64,000 nt of DNA from Bacteroidota bacterium (GCA_027619225.1 JAQCFW010000004.1:35609-99608), one strand, 5' to 3'; positions 18,802 through 28,045 are shown, numbered from the stretch's first letter. A program made the numbers and translations. The notes: generated from the sequence alone by a model not told the origin.

Positions 18802-19368
18802 ATGATAGAATTTATATCTCAACCGTGGCCTTGGTACGTTGCCGGACCGGCCATCGGGCTTATGGTCCCTTTGCTACTTATTGTGCTTAACAAATCCTTC
18901 GGGGTGAGTAGTTCTCTGAAGCATTTGTGTGCAATGTGTTCTCTTTCTAAAGTAGATTATTTTAAGTACAATTGGAAAAAAGAGAGTTGGAATTTACTCT
19001 TTGTTTTCGGAATATTTCTTGGGGCTTTATTTGTAGCTGAGTATATCCCTACGAATGAGCTTGTGGGTATTTCTGATGCTACAGTTACAAAACTAAGTTC
19101 CTTGGGTATAAGCGATTTTACTGGCCTGATGCCTTCGCAAATATTTGCGTTCGAACACATCACTAATATTGCTACTCTAGTCTCTGTGATTCTCGGGGGA
19201 TTCCTTGTTGGATTCGGAACGCGTTACGCTGGGGGATGCACATCGGGTCACGCTATTATGGGTCTCAGCATGTTGAATCTCGGCTCGCTTGTCGCTGTTG
19301 TCGGCTTCTTCATTGGTGGACTCGCTGTTAGTTGGATCGTTTTACCATTCATTCTTGCATCGCTATGA
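18802..19368 (+). CDS. YeeE/YedE family membrane protein (sulfur-compound transport), N-terminal half
   Basis: Inner-membrane protein of 188 residues with about five hydrophobic segments. It carries the YeeE/YedE motif GTRYAGGCTSGHAIMG with the conserved Cys near residue 140 that handles sulfur compounds in thiosulfate transporters of this family, and a paired Cys motif LCAMCSL near residue 45. The ATG at 18802 is chosen over the TTG-like start at 18769. It overlaps the next gene by 4 bp (ATGA), and the two together make up one full-length YeeE-like transporter. The exact substrate is not known. Confidence 0.85.
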   Translation: MIEFISQPWPWYVAGPAIGLMVPLLLIVLNKSFGVSSSLKHLCAMCSLSKVDYFKYNWKKESWNLLFVFGIFLGALFVAEYIPTNELVGISDATVTKLSSLGISDFTGLMPSQIFAFEHITNIATLVSVILGGFLVGFGTRYAGGCTSGHAIMGLSMLNLGSLVAVVGFFIGGLAVSWIVLPFILASL

Positions 19369-19778
19369 AACATCTATACGCACTACTTCTCGGCGCTCTT
19401 TTCGGAGGAATACTTGTTAAAGCTGAAGTCCTTTCATGGTTCAGAATACAGGAAATGTTTTGGTTCCAAAGCTTTCATATGTACGGAATAATCGGAAGTG
19501 CGATTGTTGTAGGAGCAATTTCTCTGCAAGTAATTAAGCGTCTAGAGGCCAAATCTATTTCAGGCGACCTGATCAATCCAGCAGATAAAAAGTTCAATAA
19601 AAAAGGAAACTTAATAGGTGGAATAATCTTTGGATGCGGTTGGGCATTAACGGGCGCATGTCCGGGACCTCTTTACGCTCTTGTTGGAAGCGGTTATGGA
19701 ATTATGCTCGTATCAATCTTCTCCGCGATGCTCGGAGTTGTGGCTTACGGGACTCTAAAGGATAAACTCCCTCATTAA
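19365..19778 (+). CDS. DUF6691/YeeE-YedE-type membrane protein, C-terminal half
   Basis: A 137-residue membrane protein with four hydrophobic segments and the second-half motif FGCGWALTGACPGPLYALVGSG, whose Cys residues pair with those of the upstream partner. Its ATG at 19365 overlaps the stop of that gene by 4 bp, so equal production is likely. It ends seven bases before the stop of the next, convergent gene. The usual neighbours of this pair (rhodanese, persulfide dioxygenase) are not in the window. Confidence 0.85.
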   Translation: MKHLYALLLGALFGGILVKAEVLSWFRIQEMFWFQSFHMYGIIGSAIVVGAISLQVIKRLEAKSISGDLINPADKKFNKKGNLIGGIIFGCGWALTGACPGPLYALVGSGYGIMLVSIFSAMLGVVAYGTLKDKLPH

Positions 19779-19785
19779 GCTTAAC

Positions 19786-22755
19786 CTATTCACAATATGT
19801 CCCAAACTCGCTCAGCAATAAAAGTAAATCTCCCGTTTCCACTATACCGTTTCCATTGAGGTCGGTTGGGCAGAAAACTTCGATTTCACAAGGTTCTGAA
19901 TTACCAACTCCGAATGAGTAAAGATCTCCAGCGACTCCGCTTATGATTCCATCTATAATCCAACTAATTTCAAGAGGGTTGTTTCCTTGCTCACTTACCT
20001 CAATATAATAACAACCTTCTTCGAGACAAATCGCTTCTAAAGATGTTGATCCTGAGCTTAAAGTTCCTGAGTATAAAACCGTTGAAGCATAGTCCAAAAG
20101 GGTGTACTCTGACCCTTCCCAACCATTGTCCCCGTAGTCGTTAAGGATAAGAGAAACGCAGTTTTCTAAGCAACATGAGTCATCATCATCTGTTGCGTTT
20201 GGGTTGTAGTTGCAAGCAGCGGGGTTAGAACAACCATCTAAAGATGTTCCGCAATTTCCGAACGTTCCATTAAAAGGTGAGCCTCCAGATAGAAGGACTA
20301 TACCATCTTCATTTGTTAATGTCCAGCCTACCTCCTCTGAGTAATTGCCTCCTCCGCATGTAACGAAATTGCACTCTGCATTAGAGTCATAACATGACAT
20401 TTCAACTCCAGAATATCCTCCACCAAGAGTAAACTCAGCTCCGTTAATAGTTAATATGTTTCCATTCCAGCCATCACCATAACTGTCAGTCATCTCAACA
20501 GTTAGAGTACCGTTAGAAAGACAGTTTCCGTCACAGTCAAAGCCGGGATTAGAACCGTTCCCTCCACAAATTCCACACTCGTCTGTGAAGTTGCAAGTTC
20601 CATTGTCATAAACCGCTGTCTCGTTATAGTTACAGGCTGTGATGTCTGTACAACCATACTCTCCACCACTTTCGTAGTTAGAAGTAAAGAGTGCACCAGC
20701 CCAATCTGCATGGTCGCTCGAGTTTCCGAAAGTTGCTTCGTCTAAGACTAGCTTTATCGTTGAAGCGCCCGTTATATCAATTTCTAGGTGTTGGGTAGGA
20801 GAGTCTGAATCCATAATCCCGCTTGTGTATACTGGAGAACCGTCTACTATTACAATAAACTCAACTGAACCTTGTCCGTTTGTAATATCATCGTCAACTC
20901 CTATATCTGTGATGAAGTCTGAAAACTGATTGTCTAATGATATTACTATTTCAGCATTGGCATGAAGCCCTAAGCCTTTCTCATAAGCTACTCCGTTAAG
21001 CTCGATGGTGCCACCTTGGACCGATTTATCTCTGCCTAAATCTCCCCAACCAGTATATCCTGAATCCCACCTCGCATCACTTATCCAAAGAACATCAGTG
21101 CCTATTGATTTCTCAAAAGTGAAAGTGTCGAGACCATCTGAGTAAGAGAATTCTAGATTAAAAATCATGTGTTGAGGGGCCGTCTCCTCGATGTATACTG
21201 TGATAGGAATTTCAATTGTCTCACCTGGATAAAGAATATCTAAGTTTATTGAAGGGTCCGTTACGGTAACAAACCCTGAGTTTACTCCTATTGCAGTACA
21301 GCTGATAGCTCCTAGTTCAGTCCCTCCAGTTCCAGTGTTTTCTATTTCTACATAAAATTCAGCGTTTTCGCCAGCAGAGATTACTTTGTTGCCGTCTGTG
21401 TCACTGTCAAATCCATTAAAAATAAACTCGATGGTAGGGTATGGCGTTGTGAAACTCATCTCTTGTGTTGTGCCAAATGAACCATCGTATGCCGTTACTT
21501 GTAATTCAAATGTTGTGCCTTTAGGAGTCGCAGCTGCCAGATGACCTTGAAATTCTAGAGATGTAGACTCTCCGGGGTTAATTGCGATAAGAGTGTTGTT
21601 GGGCGATGTGAAAGTTAGAAATTGAGAATTCTGACTTTGGAGAAAAAGAGCTACTTCTATTGCTTCACTTGGGTATGTTCCAGTGTTAGTAATCGTAGTT
21701 GGGAGGATGAAGGTTTCACCTGGCTCTGGTACTCCATTTCCATTGTCGTCGGAATATATATTGCCAAATTCTAGTGAAAACTCTGGCGCAGGGATCTTGT
21801 AAATAGATGATTGTACAGCTGTGTTTTCTCCGTCAGTTAAAGTCAAGTGAAGTTCAAACTGTGCACCACGAGGCATAGCTTCGTCTATGGTTATAAAAAA
21901 GGGGCTTATAATTTCATCATCCGGACCAATGGGTCCTATATGTATAGAGTCAAGCTCTAAATTTACCATAGATGTTAACTGTTCTTCTGTGAGTTCCGTT
22001 GCGCAAGTTCCGGATGTAGCTATTACTGATAGTAGAAGCCACGAGTCAGGAGTGAGCACTCCCACATTTGTATGTGTTGCTTCTATAGAGCCTGTTTCAC
22101 CTGGGTCGAAGGCTCCGTTATTGTTTGTGTCAGACACAACGCCAGAACTTACTAGGTGCAGAATGGGGGAGGGCTCGGTGCTAAAAAGGGCATTCCCCCA
22201 ATTCATTTGTACATCGTATGAACCTGAAGAGGGAGAAGTTTTTAAAATAAGTTCTTGAATACCTGAGACATTGATATCAATAAATAGTAATTCTTCGAAA
22301 CAGTTTATGTCTCCGCTGTTAAAAAGCTCTACTCCATCTCCGATTACTTGGAAGGTGCCACTTCCGGTCGTTCTTGCATCGTCTATACCGAAGTCTGAAC
22401 TGAATCTGTAGTACTCTCCTGATAGGTTATATCTGATTTCGCTAATGCCTTTTACGCCAAGACCTTTTTCGTAAAGGTTACCATCAATGCTAATTGCATA
22501 CCCTTGGCTATTTACATCGCGCTTCATGTCGCCATCTTGAGATGAAGAGTAAGTAGCGTTAAGATCACTTAAATAAATATGGGAATCTGAGGATATGGGT
22601 GTTGAGGCTGTAACCGTCTGGCCAGGAGAGAGAGAAATATCGACGTAGGTTACACTAGAGCCTTTTACATCTTTTACTTGAGCAGATGTGGGAATACCAT
22701 CAATTAATATTTCGTTAAACTCTCCGAAAAATTGAGCTTGCCAAACCATACTCAA
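19786..22755 (-). CDS. C-terminal fragment: two NPCBM-like domains, CARDB-like repeats, dockerin-like tail
   Basis: A 989-residue open stretch with no signal peptide, starting at a TTG (ATG at 22749 also possible) inside a longer open frame, as expected for the downstream part of a broken gene. Two carbohydrate-binding NPCBM-like domains are seen (about residues 60-190, GLGVKGISEIRYNL; and 585-695, EKGLGLHANAEIVISL). Between them are three CARDB-like repeats, each with a D-N-G-x-x-PGE motif (for example NNNGAFDPGETG). Then come TACNYN Cys-rich repeats, DSYGDGWNG modules, and a C-terminal calcium-loop tail DLNGNGIVETGDLLLLLSEFG. It was probably secreted and carbohydrate-binding. Confidence 0.65.
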   Translation of the reverse strand: MSMVWQAQFFGEFNEILIDGIPTSAQVKDVKGSSVTYVDISLSPGQTVTASTPISSDSHIYLSDLNATYSSSQDGDMKRDVNSQGYAISIDGNLYEKGLGVKGISEIRYNLSGEYYRFSSDFGIDDARTTGSGTFQVIGDGVELFNSGDINCFEELLFIDINVSGIQELILKTSPSSGSYDVQMNWGNALFSTEPSPILHLVSSGVVSDTNNNGAFDPGETGSIEATHTNVGVLTPDSWLLLSVIATSGTCATELTEEQLTSMVNLELDSIHIGPIGPDDEIISPFFITIDEAMPRGAQFELHLTLTDGENTAVQSSIYKIPAPEFSLEFGNIYSDDNGNGVPEPGETFILPTTITNTGTYPSEAIEVALFLQSQNSQFLTFTSPNNTLIAINPGESTSLEFQGHLAAATPKGTTFELQVTAYDGSFGTTQEMSFTTPYPTIEFIFNGFDSDTDGNKVISAGENAEFYVEIENTGTGGTELGAISCTAIGVNSGFVTVTDPSINLDILYPGETIEIPITVYIEETAPQHMIFNLEFSYSDGLDTFTFEKSIGTDVLWISDARWDSGYTGWGDLGRDKSVQGGTIELNGVAYEKGLGLHANAEIVISLDNQFSDFITDIGVDDDITNGQGSVEFIVIVDGSPVYTSGIMDSDSPTQHLEIDITGASTIKLVLDEATFGNSSDHADWAGALFTSNYESGGEYGCTDITACNYNETAVYDNGTCNFTDECGICGGNGSNPGFDCDGNCLSNGTLTVEMTDSYGDGWNGNILTINGAEFTLGGGYSGVEMSCYDSNAECNFVTCGGGNYSEEVGWTLTNEDGIVLLSGGSPFNGTFGNCGTSLDGCSNPAACNYNPNATDDDDSCCLENCVSLILNDYGDNGWEGSEYTLLDYASTVLYSGTLSSGSTSLEAICLEEGCYYIEVSEQGNNPLEISWIIDGIISGVAGDLYSFGVGNSEPCEIEVFCPTDLNGNGIVETGDLLLLLSEFGTYCE

Positions 22756-23151
22756 GCCATCCGTGTTTGAGGTAAGGCTAGCTGTCGATGAAGTTTGGTC
22801 TATATGCTTAATGTTAAAGAGAGCGCCTCCAAGTGGAATGTTGTCGATCTGAATCCACTCAACTTCATGATTAAGCTAAGATAAAGTGGTTAATCGGTTT
22901 GCTGGGGAATCTCCTGAAACACCCATCATTCCAGTCACAATATTTCCTATAATTAAAAACGACACCTCTGGATATGGGTGGTTGCTCTGCATAATATTGT
23001 ACAGCCAATGCCAACCAATAGCAACCTTATTATTGAAATACCCCATCTGTGGCAGATAGGTTTTTGCTTCAATATTTATCCCTGAATTATAATCCCATTG
23101 GGTGTAGTTATCACCCTTAGGAAATGCTATTGAGTTGTGGCAAAAGTTAAT

Positions 23152-24054
23152 CTATTTACTGGTTTTTAATCCCAAATCCGTTATCCCCTTCATTGGCATA
23201 AAGAAACTGTTTTCGTGCCCAAAATCAGTTTTATAATTCCCATCTGCGTCGAATCCACGAATGTATGTATTCTCTTCTGTGTCATACCATTCGTTTTCAA
23301 ATTGCAGTTTGAGTCCCTCCGCAATCGTGAAATACTCTTCTGCTTCAACAAGTTCGTTTCTTGCTTCTAGTATACCTGCGAATGCTAATACTGATCGGTA
23401 TTGATTCGCGAATGCGTCTCCGGCTTCAATGAAATCGTCAGTTTCTTGTTCCCAATAAGTTGATAGGTCTGTGTGCATTTCAGCTATGCCATTACCGTTC
23501 TGATCATGAATATTTATAAACCCATTGACTGTGTTGTAACAATATGTAAAAATTGCTTCATCATATATCCAGTTTGTGTCTCCTGTCCATAAATATTGCT
23601 CATAGATTTTCTCTACATTTTCAAAAGGAGCAGGAAGTTCTTTAAAATCAGCATCGACAAAGTATGGATTGCCATAAAAATCGAAAGACCACTTAGGCCA
23701 ATAATCATTACTCTCAGGCGCATCACTAGCAAAGGTCTTAAGCATAGAAAAATTTTCCAGATCAAGACCTAGCAAATGGGCGGCCTCTACTTGATGGCAA
23801 ATATCTCGAGAACAAAAACATTCTCTACTTCTATATGAACCCCAATAAGCTGGAATATAACCAGGCTCAGTGCCCGTAACAACTAAGCTGTAAACTTCTG
23901 TCTTTGCCGTGTTAAATTCATCTACGAGGTAAGAGTTGGCAGATGAGATTGTAAGCTCTTGCCCATATGTTTGTTCGGGGAATACGCACAGGCATGCTAA
24001 AACTATTAGAATAGACTGTTTTAAGAAGTTTATTTTTTTTCTTTTAAACATCAT
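23152..24054 (-). CDS. N-terminal fragment: signal peptide plus six-hairpin glycosidase-like domain
   Basis: A 300-residue fragment. It begins with a basic N region and hydrophobic signal (ILIVLACLCVF, cleavage near TYGQ). An alpha-helical part follows, of the (alpha/alpha)6 glycosidase type: IPAYWGSYRSRECFCSRDICHQ, EKIYEQYLWTGDTNWIYDE, NGIAEMHTDLSTYWEQETDDF and AFANQYRSVLAFAG. The domain is cut by TAG at 23152 and continues in frame beyond it. On its own it would be an incomplete fold. It lies 43 bp downstream of the lysyl-oxidase gene on the same strand. Confidence 0.6.
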   Translation of the reverse strand: MMFKRKKINFLKQSILIVLACLCVFPEQTYGQELTISSANSYLVDEFNTAKTEVYSLVVTGTEPGYIPAYWGSYRSRECFCSRDICHQVEAAHLLGLDLENFSMLKTFASDAPESNDYWPKWSFDFYGNPYFVDADFKELPAPFENVEKIYEQYLWTGDTNWIYDEAIFTYCYNTVNGFINIHDQNGNGIAEMHTDLSTYWEQETDDFIEAGDAFANQYRSVLAFAGILEARNELVEAEEYFTIAEGLKLQFENEWYDTEENTYIRGFDADGNYKTDFGHENSFFMPMKGITDLGLKTSK

Positions 24055-24097
24055 AAAGAACTAAAGTCACAAAATTCAGGGAGATCGAGAACTCCTA

Positions 24098-26428
24098 TCA
24101 GCAGGTTGTTCCAAACGCCGAAAGCACAAGTAGTACATCCGCAACGTTAACATAGCCATCGCCATTTACGTCGTTTGAACAGTCTGACAGGCAACCAAAT
24201 TCGCTTAATACAACTAGTATGTCGCTGACACTAACTACCAGGTCACCATCGAGATCTCCAACGCATGCAGTGTTTGTTTCTTCAATACATGGGTTGAAAA
24301 GAGATGTCAGAGTTGTCTGAAGAGCATCATTTACCACATCTACAGCTTGAGAAATACATACCATTCCATTTGCCGATCCTATCCAATGAACACGAAGAAA
24401 TGGAGTGTATACTATGTTCTTTGGGATCGAAGTACCATCGTAACTTAGAGAAAGTACATCTATTCCTCCTGGTACGTGAGAAGGGGTTCCGGAGTAAAGA
24501 AGAGGGTCGATCAAGCTCTCAGTTTGAGAGATTTGAATGCCATCGAACTCTAGGTGATATGCGTAGATTCTATTGTCTGGATTCAGAACGTGCACGTCAA
24601 AATATTGTAAGTCCCAGTTTACACTTCCTATGGTAAATTCAACATTGTCAAACGGATTTTCAATCGCTACAGTCGGAAAGTCACAATGAGTATGTACTCC
24701 AGAACTATCTGGATGAGCGTGTGCTGAATTCCAATACTGACAATCTGCAATCGTAGCAGCATCAACCACGTTTATTAAGCCATCAGAATTAATGTCATTG
24801 CAATCATTTAATGGAATATCCCCTCCTAGAACACCTTCTGTATAAAGCTGAGCGTCAGTCAAATCTTGGTCGGAATCAGCATCAATATCTCCCATTAAGG
24901 TCGATCCTCCACAAGTCCCAGTACAGTCATTCAGTGTAGTCCCATAAGGCTCTCCTGAACAATCTGTGAAAACAGGACAATCTGTGAGAATACTAACATT
25001 ATATCCACTTGTTCTATCTATTTCAATACAAACAACACCCCAATTGTTGTCCGTATTTGTTTCGTAATGGCCTAAAGCGTCTGGGGCGTAATCCCAATTT
25101 ACACGAACTACAAGGCGATACTGGCCGTCAGGCACATCTGTAACGTCAATCCATTGGCAACTGAGTCCACTAGAGTAAATATCTCCGCAACCAGCAGTAA
25201 TACCCATTGTTGAACATCCGTATGTTGCAGAACCCCCTCCACTACATTCTAAATCCATCACACAAAATCCATTTTTAAATCCCACAGGAATGAATCCTCC
25301 ATCCATGTCAAATAAATCATATTTTGCATATCCATCATAATGCCAGTGATTGTGGCAATCGCCCCATTCAAATTGTGTAGATGAACCCCCACTTTGGCCT
25401 ATATAATAGTCAAGGTCGCCAATGTTCTGAATGTGTGTGGTAAATCTAATGATTTGTCTCTCACCAAAGCCATTTAAGCACCCCTCTTCAATATAACAAT
25501 CCGTTTCATTAACCTGCATTGTCGTTGCGTATAGAGAGCTCGTAATCGCGTCAGTTAAAATTACAAGGTCTGGCCCGTTACACAATGGGTCTCCTTCGTA
25601 AATACATGTTCCATTGTCAACTTCAGCTGATGGATTGTAGTTACAGGCTGTAGAGTCCATACATCCTTCAGGCGGGCCTACAAAAGAAAAATCCCAATCA
25701 AAAGCTCCACAGCTCGCATCCAAAGATGCCCAACGTATCCACATCTGTTCTCCTCCCACTAACAATGCCGTAATCGCAGCCTCGTCACCGCAACCTCCTT
25801 GCATATTGTCATAATAAATCGTGCCCTCATTCGTATCCCCAAAGTTGTTCATATTACAATAGTCGTAGATAAAAAGGGTTGTATTGCATGCTGCTCCACA
25901 AGAGCTGAATAAATACATTCCGTTTGCTGGGGGAGTAAACGTGTACCAGAAGTTTTCTGATGCCTGAGCCACAACTCCATAATCTGCGTCTGTCAAAACC
26001 ACCGCATCGTTGCAAGTAGTTCCTGGAGCACAATCAAACATAACGATATCCTGATAGCCAAAATCTCCACCAGTCGCAACTTCAACTCCGTCAATGAATA
26101 ACGTAAAATCTCCATTGCCATAGCCACAACATATACCATCTCCATAGCTGTCGTCTATTACAAACTGTAAACAAGATGGGTCTCCAGTATTAGGTATACA
26201 AGTTGATGCCGTGTATGTTGTATTGTTTGCAGAGTATGGGCCTCCTGTTAGGAGAGTACCACTTGCATCTGACAAAGTCCATGTTGTTTCACCTGGATAG
26301 TTGTCCGTTAATATTTGTACAACAACCACTGACTCTCCTTCAACGCATTGAGCAGAAATTGAGTTGGTAACAGACGCGGAAAGTAGGAGTATAATTCCAG
26401 AAAATATAATAGAGTAGTTATTGTTCAT
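24098..26428 (-). CDS. Secreted lysyl-oxidase-domain protein with dockerin-like C terminus
   Basis: A 776-residue exported protein (signal MNNNYSIIFSGIILLLSAS, cleavage near ISAQ). After N-terminal beta domains with DSYGDGICCGYGNGDFTL and one TACNYNPSAEVDNGTC repeat comes a lysyl-oxidase domain (about residues 290-475). It shows the copper site CHNHWHYDGYAKYDL, then GFKNGFC with the Lys and CGDIYSSGLSCQWIDVTDV with the Tyr that align with the LTQ-cofactor residues of animal LOX. A dockerin-like GDIDADSDQDLTDA segment follows, and the C terminus has two further loops (DLDGDLVVSVSDILVVLSEFG; DVNGDGYVNVADVLLVLSAFG). Substrate is unknown. It lies upstream of the broken glycosidase gene. Confidence 0.85.
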   Translation of the reverse strand: MNNNYSIIFSGIILLLSASVTNSISAQCVEGESVVVVQILTDNYPGETTWTLSDASGTLLTGGPYSANNTTYTASTCIPNTGDPSCLQFVIDDSYGDGICCGYGNGDFTLFIDGVEVATGGDFGYQDIVMFDCAPGTTCNDAVVLTDADYGVVAQASENFWYTFTPPANGMYLFSSCGAACNTTLFIYDYCNMNNFGDTNEGTIYYDNMQGGCGDEAAITALLVGGEQMWIRWASLDASCGAFDWDFSFVGPPEGCMDSTACNYNPSAEVDNGTCIYEGDPLCNGPDLVILTDAITSSLYATTMQVNETDCYIEEGCLNGFGERQIIRFTTHIQNIGDLDYYIGQSGGSSTQFEWGDCHNHWHYDGYAKYDLFDMDGGFIPVGFKNGFCVMDLECSGGGSATYGCSTMGITAGCGDIYSSGLSCQWIDVTDVPDGQYRLVVRVNWDYAPDALGHYETNTDNNWGVVCIEIDRTSGYNVSILTDCPVFTDCSGEPYGTTLNDCTGTCGGSTLMGDIDADSDQDLTDAQLYTEGVLGGDIPLNDCNDINSDGLINVVDAATIADCQYWNSAHAHPDSSGVHTHCDFPTVAIENPFDNVEFTIGSVNWDLQYFDVHVLNPDNRIYAYHLEFDGIQISQTESLIDPLLYSGTPSHVPGGIDVLSLSYDGTSIPKNIVYTPFLRVHWIGSANGMVCISQAVDVVNDALQTTLTSLFNPCIEETNTACVGDLDGDLVVSVSDILVVLSEFGCLSDCSNDVNGDGYVNVADVLLVLSAFGTTC

Positions 26429-26619
26429 AGGGATCAATTCTTAATTGTTCTTGTTTATGACGCAAAAAACTAGGTTATAGTTGCTTGAAAAATAATTGTT
26501 GTGATGCTTTGTTGTATTTAACCCGAGCAGACCTGACCGAAAGCTCAAAAAGAGTTACAGGTAGTTAATAATGTTCTGGAAATTTTTATTCCCGGTATTA
26601 ACACGTATATTTCATCACA

Positions 26620-26627
26620 TATATTTG
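26620..26627 (+). promoter_or_regulatory. Candidate -7 promoter element
   Basis: TATATTTG, an exact TAnnTTTG match, lies 63 bases upstream of the ATG at 26691 in the 262-bp AT-rich gap after the lysyl-oxidase gene start. No clear -33 box was seen, and nothing else in this gap could be interpreted. Confidence 0.35.
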
Positions 26628-26690
26628 CAATACGCCAGAATGAGTTTTAGGAATTGCATATTTGTCTTAACTATTTATAATTGAATTTAT

Positions 26691-27551
26691 ATGAACCTCA
26701 GCTCTAAACAATCCTTAATTGCCATTGTGGTTTTAGCAGTAATTTGTCTTTTCCTAGGGATTCAGCTTTTTGTGGGAGGAGAAAAGTTTAAAGACTTGTC
26801 AGGTGATTATGGCCGGCTTGAAATGGACAAAGAGCAGGTCGTTTTCGATTTAGAGAAAATGCGATTTTCGTATGATACACTCAATGTTGAAAATTCTATG
26901 ATGCTCGCTGAAATCTCTGCCCAACGAGATAAAATTGACGGCTTAATTACCAGTGTAAAAAATGGAAATTGGGAGCTCGGAAAAGCTAAAAAGGAAGCTG
27001 CAACATTAAGAGTGATTATGAAGGGTTATATTGTCACCATCGACTCTATAAACCAACTCAATCAAGCATTAACGGAAGAAAATACCGCGATGCGAGACCG
27101 AGTTAAAGAGGTGCAGGGGAAAAACGAAAAACTCGAAGAGCGCCAAGAAAACATGGAGGAGATTATTGAAGCTGGAAGGCTTCTTCAATGCACAGAAATA
27201 AACGTTGTGGGAATTAGAGTGTTGTCTTCTGGAAGACAGCGAGAGACTACAAGGGCTGACAGAGTGGAGATGATTAAGGTTTGTTTTACACTTCTAGAAA
27301 ACAAGATTTCAGAACCCGGAAACAAAGTCCTAAACCTAAGAATCAAAGATTTAGAAGGCACAGTGTTGTTGTCAAATGATGATGGATCATATAGCGCTAC
27401 TAGAAATATTGATTACTCTAATGATCGATTAGACGCCTGTGTGTTTTACTCTGTTAATTTAGAAACCAGCGCATTAATTTCTGGAGAATACACAGTTGAA
27501 ATCTTAGAACAAGAAACGCCAATTGGATCGAGTATTTTGATTTTAAGGTGA
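26691..27551 (+). CDS. Membrane-anchored coiled-coil protein, function unknown
   Basis: A 286-residue protein with one N-terminal membrane helix (LIAIVVLAVICLFLGIQLFV, residues 9-28). A long charged heptad-like region of about 135 residues follows (DLEKMRFSYDTL, ENTAMRDRVKEVQG, EKLEERQENMEEIIEAG). A beta-rich C-terminal domain has NVVGIRVLSSGRQRETTRA and IKVCFTLLENK. Proteins of this build are widespread in Bacteroidota without a known role. The likely topology is a short cytosolic N terminus with the coiled coil and C-terminal domain in the periplasm. It appears to be monocistronic. Confidence 0.75.
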   Translation: MNLSSKQSLIAIVVLAVICLFLGIQLFVGGEKFKDLSGDYGRLEMDKEQVVFDLEKMRFSYDTLNVENSMMLAEISAQRDKIDGLITSVKNGNWELGKAKKEAATLRVIMKGYIVTIDSINQLNQALTEENTAMRDRVKEVQGKNEKLEERQENMEEIIEAGRLLQCTEINVVGIRVLSSGRQRETTRADRVEMIKVCFTLLENKISEPGNKVLNLRIKDLEGTVLLSNDDGSYSATRNIDYSNDRLDACVFYSVNLETSALISGEYTVEILEQETPIGSSILILR

Positions 27552-27655
27552 GGTAGGGTAGCTTTTCACTCAAGTTTTTTTTCGTTTAATAAGTTGTGAC
27601 CTACAGATATAAAGTCTTATGAAATCCTATCGACTCTTTAGCGGACTTTCGGTTG

Positions 27656-28018
27656 ATGGATCAAACAACATTAGAAATTGGGCGAATCGGGGAAGACATT
27701 GCTCAAAAATATCTTTCGTCATTGGGGTTTAAAATCTTAGAGCAAAATTGGCGGTGGCGCAATTGTGAAATTGACATTATCGCAATCCACCAGGATAAAA
27801 TTGTTTTTATAGAGGTAAAAACACGTGGTAGGAATCGGATAGACCAGGGCGTAGATATCTCACTTCGTCAGAGAAAACGAATCATCCATGCTGCTAATTC
27901 CTATTTGTTAAAGAAGGGGGAGATTAAACTTGAAGCTCGGTTTGACCTTGTGAGGGTTAGAAAAACAAATGGCGATTGGTGGGTCGAACACATTGGGGGG
28001 GCTTTCGAAGTTGTTTAA
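27656..28018 (+). CDS. yraN: YraN/UPF0102 family nuclease-like protein
   Basis: A 120-residue protein of the YraN family, with a restriction-endonuclease-like fold. Motifs: IGEDIAQKYLSSLGFKILEQNWR at the N terminus, the catalytic-type CEIDIIA and VFIEVKTR pair (Glu-Asp-Glu-Lys pattern), and FDLVRV toward the end. No physiological substrate is established for the family. A TTG at 27653 precedes the chosen ATG at 27656 by one codon. The gene is followed after 56 bp by a pseudouridine synthase with its own promoter. Confidence 0.9.
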   Translation: MDQTTLEIGRIGEDIAQKYLSSLGFKILEQNWRWRNCEIDIIAIHQDKIVFIEVKTRGRNRIDQGVDISLRQRKRIIHAANSYLLKKGEIKLEARFDLVRVRKTNGDWWVEHIGGAFEVV

Positions 28019-28045
28019 TTCTTAGAGGTATGAAACCGAGTGATG

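Larger units (their letters stand above)
19786..24054 (-). pseudogene. Secreted glycosidase-like/NPCBM protein gene broken by two in-frame TAG codons
   Basis: One reading frame of 1,423 codons runs from ATG 24054 to the TAG at 19786-19788, interrupted only by TAG at 23152-23154 and TAG at 22876-22878. All three parts are in the same frame. The 91 codons between the two TAGs encode sensible protein: TQWDYNSGINIEAKTYLPQ, then HPYPEVSFLIIGNIVTGMMG. The part after the second TAG continues in the same domain style (EVEWIQIDNIPLGGALFNIKH). Each TAG is one C-to-T change from CAG (Gln). TAG ends intact genes here (pyrH, glmS), so nonsense mutation is the simplest reading. Readthrough cannot be excluded. 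Confidence 0.7.

Noticed and set aside
19786..24054. Genome-wide reassignment of TAG to an amino acid.
   Set aside because: TAG directly follows the conserved C termini of glmS (SVTVE) and pyrH (KIGTIVK) and also ends glpD and the T9SS cargo gene at 17730, so TAG is an ordinary stop in this genome.
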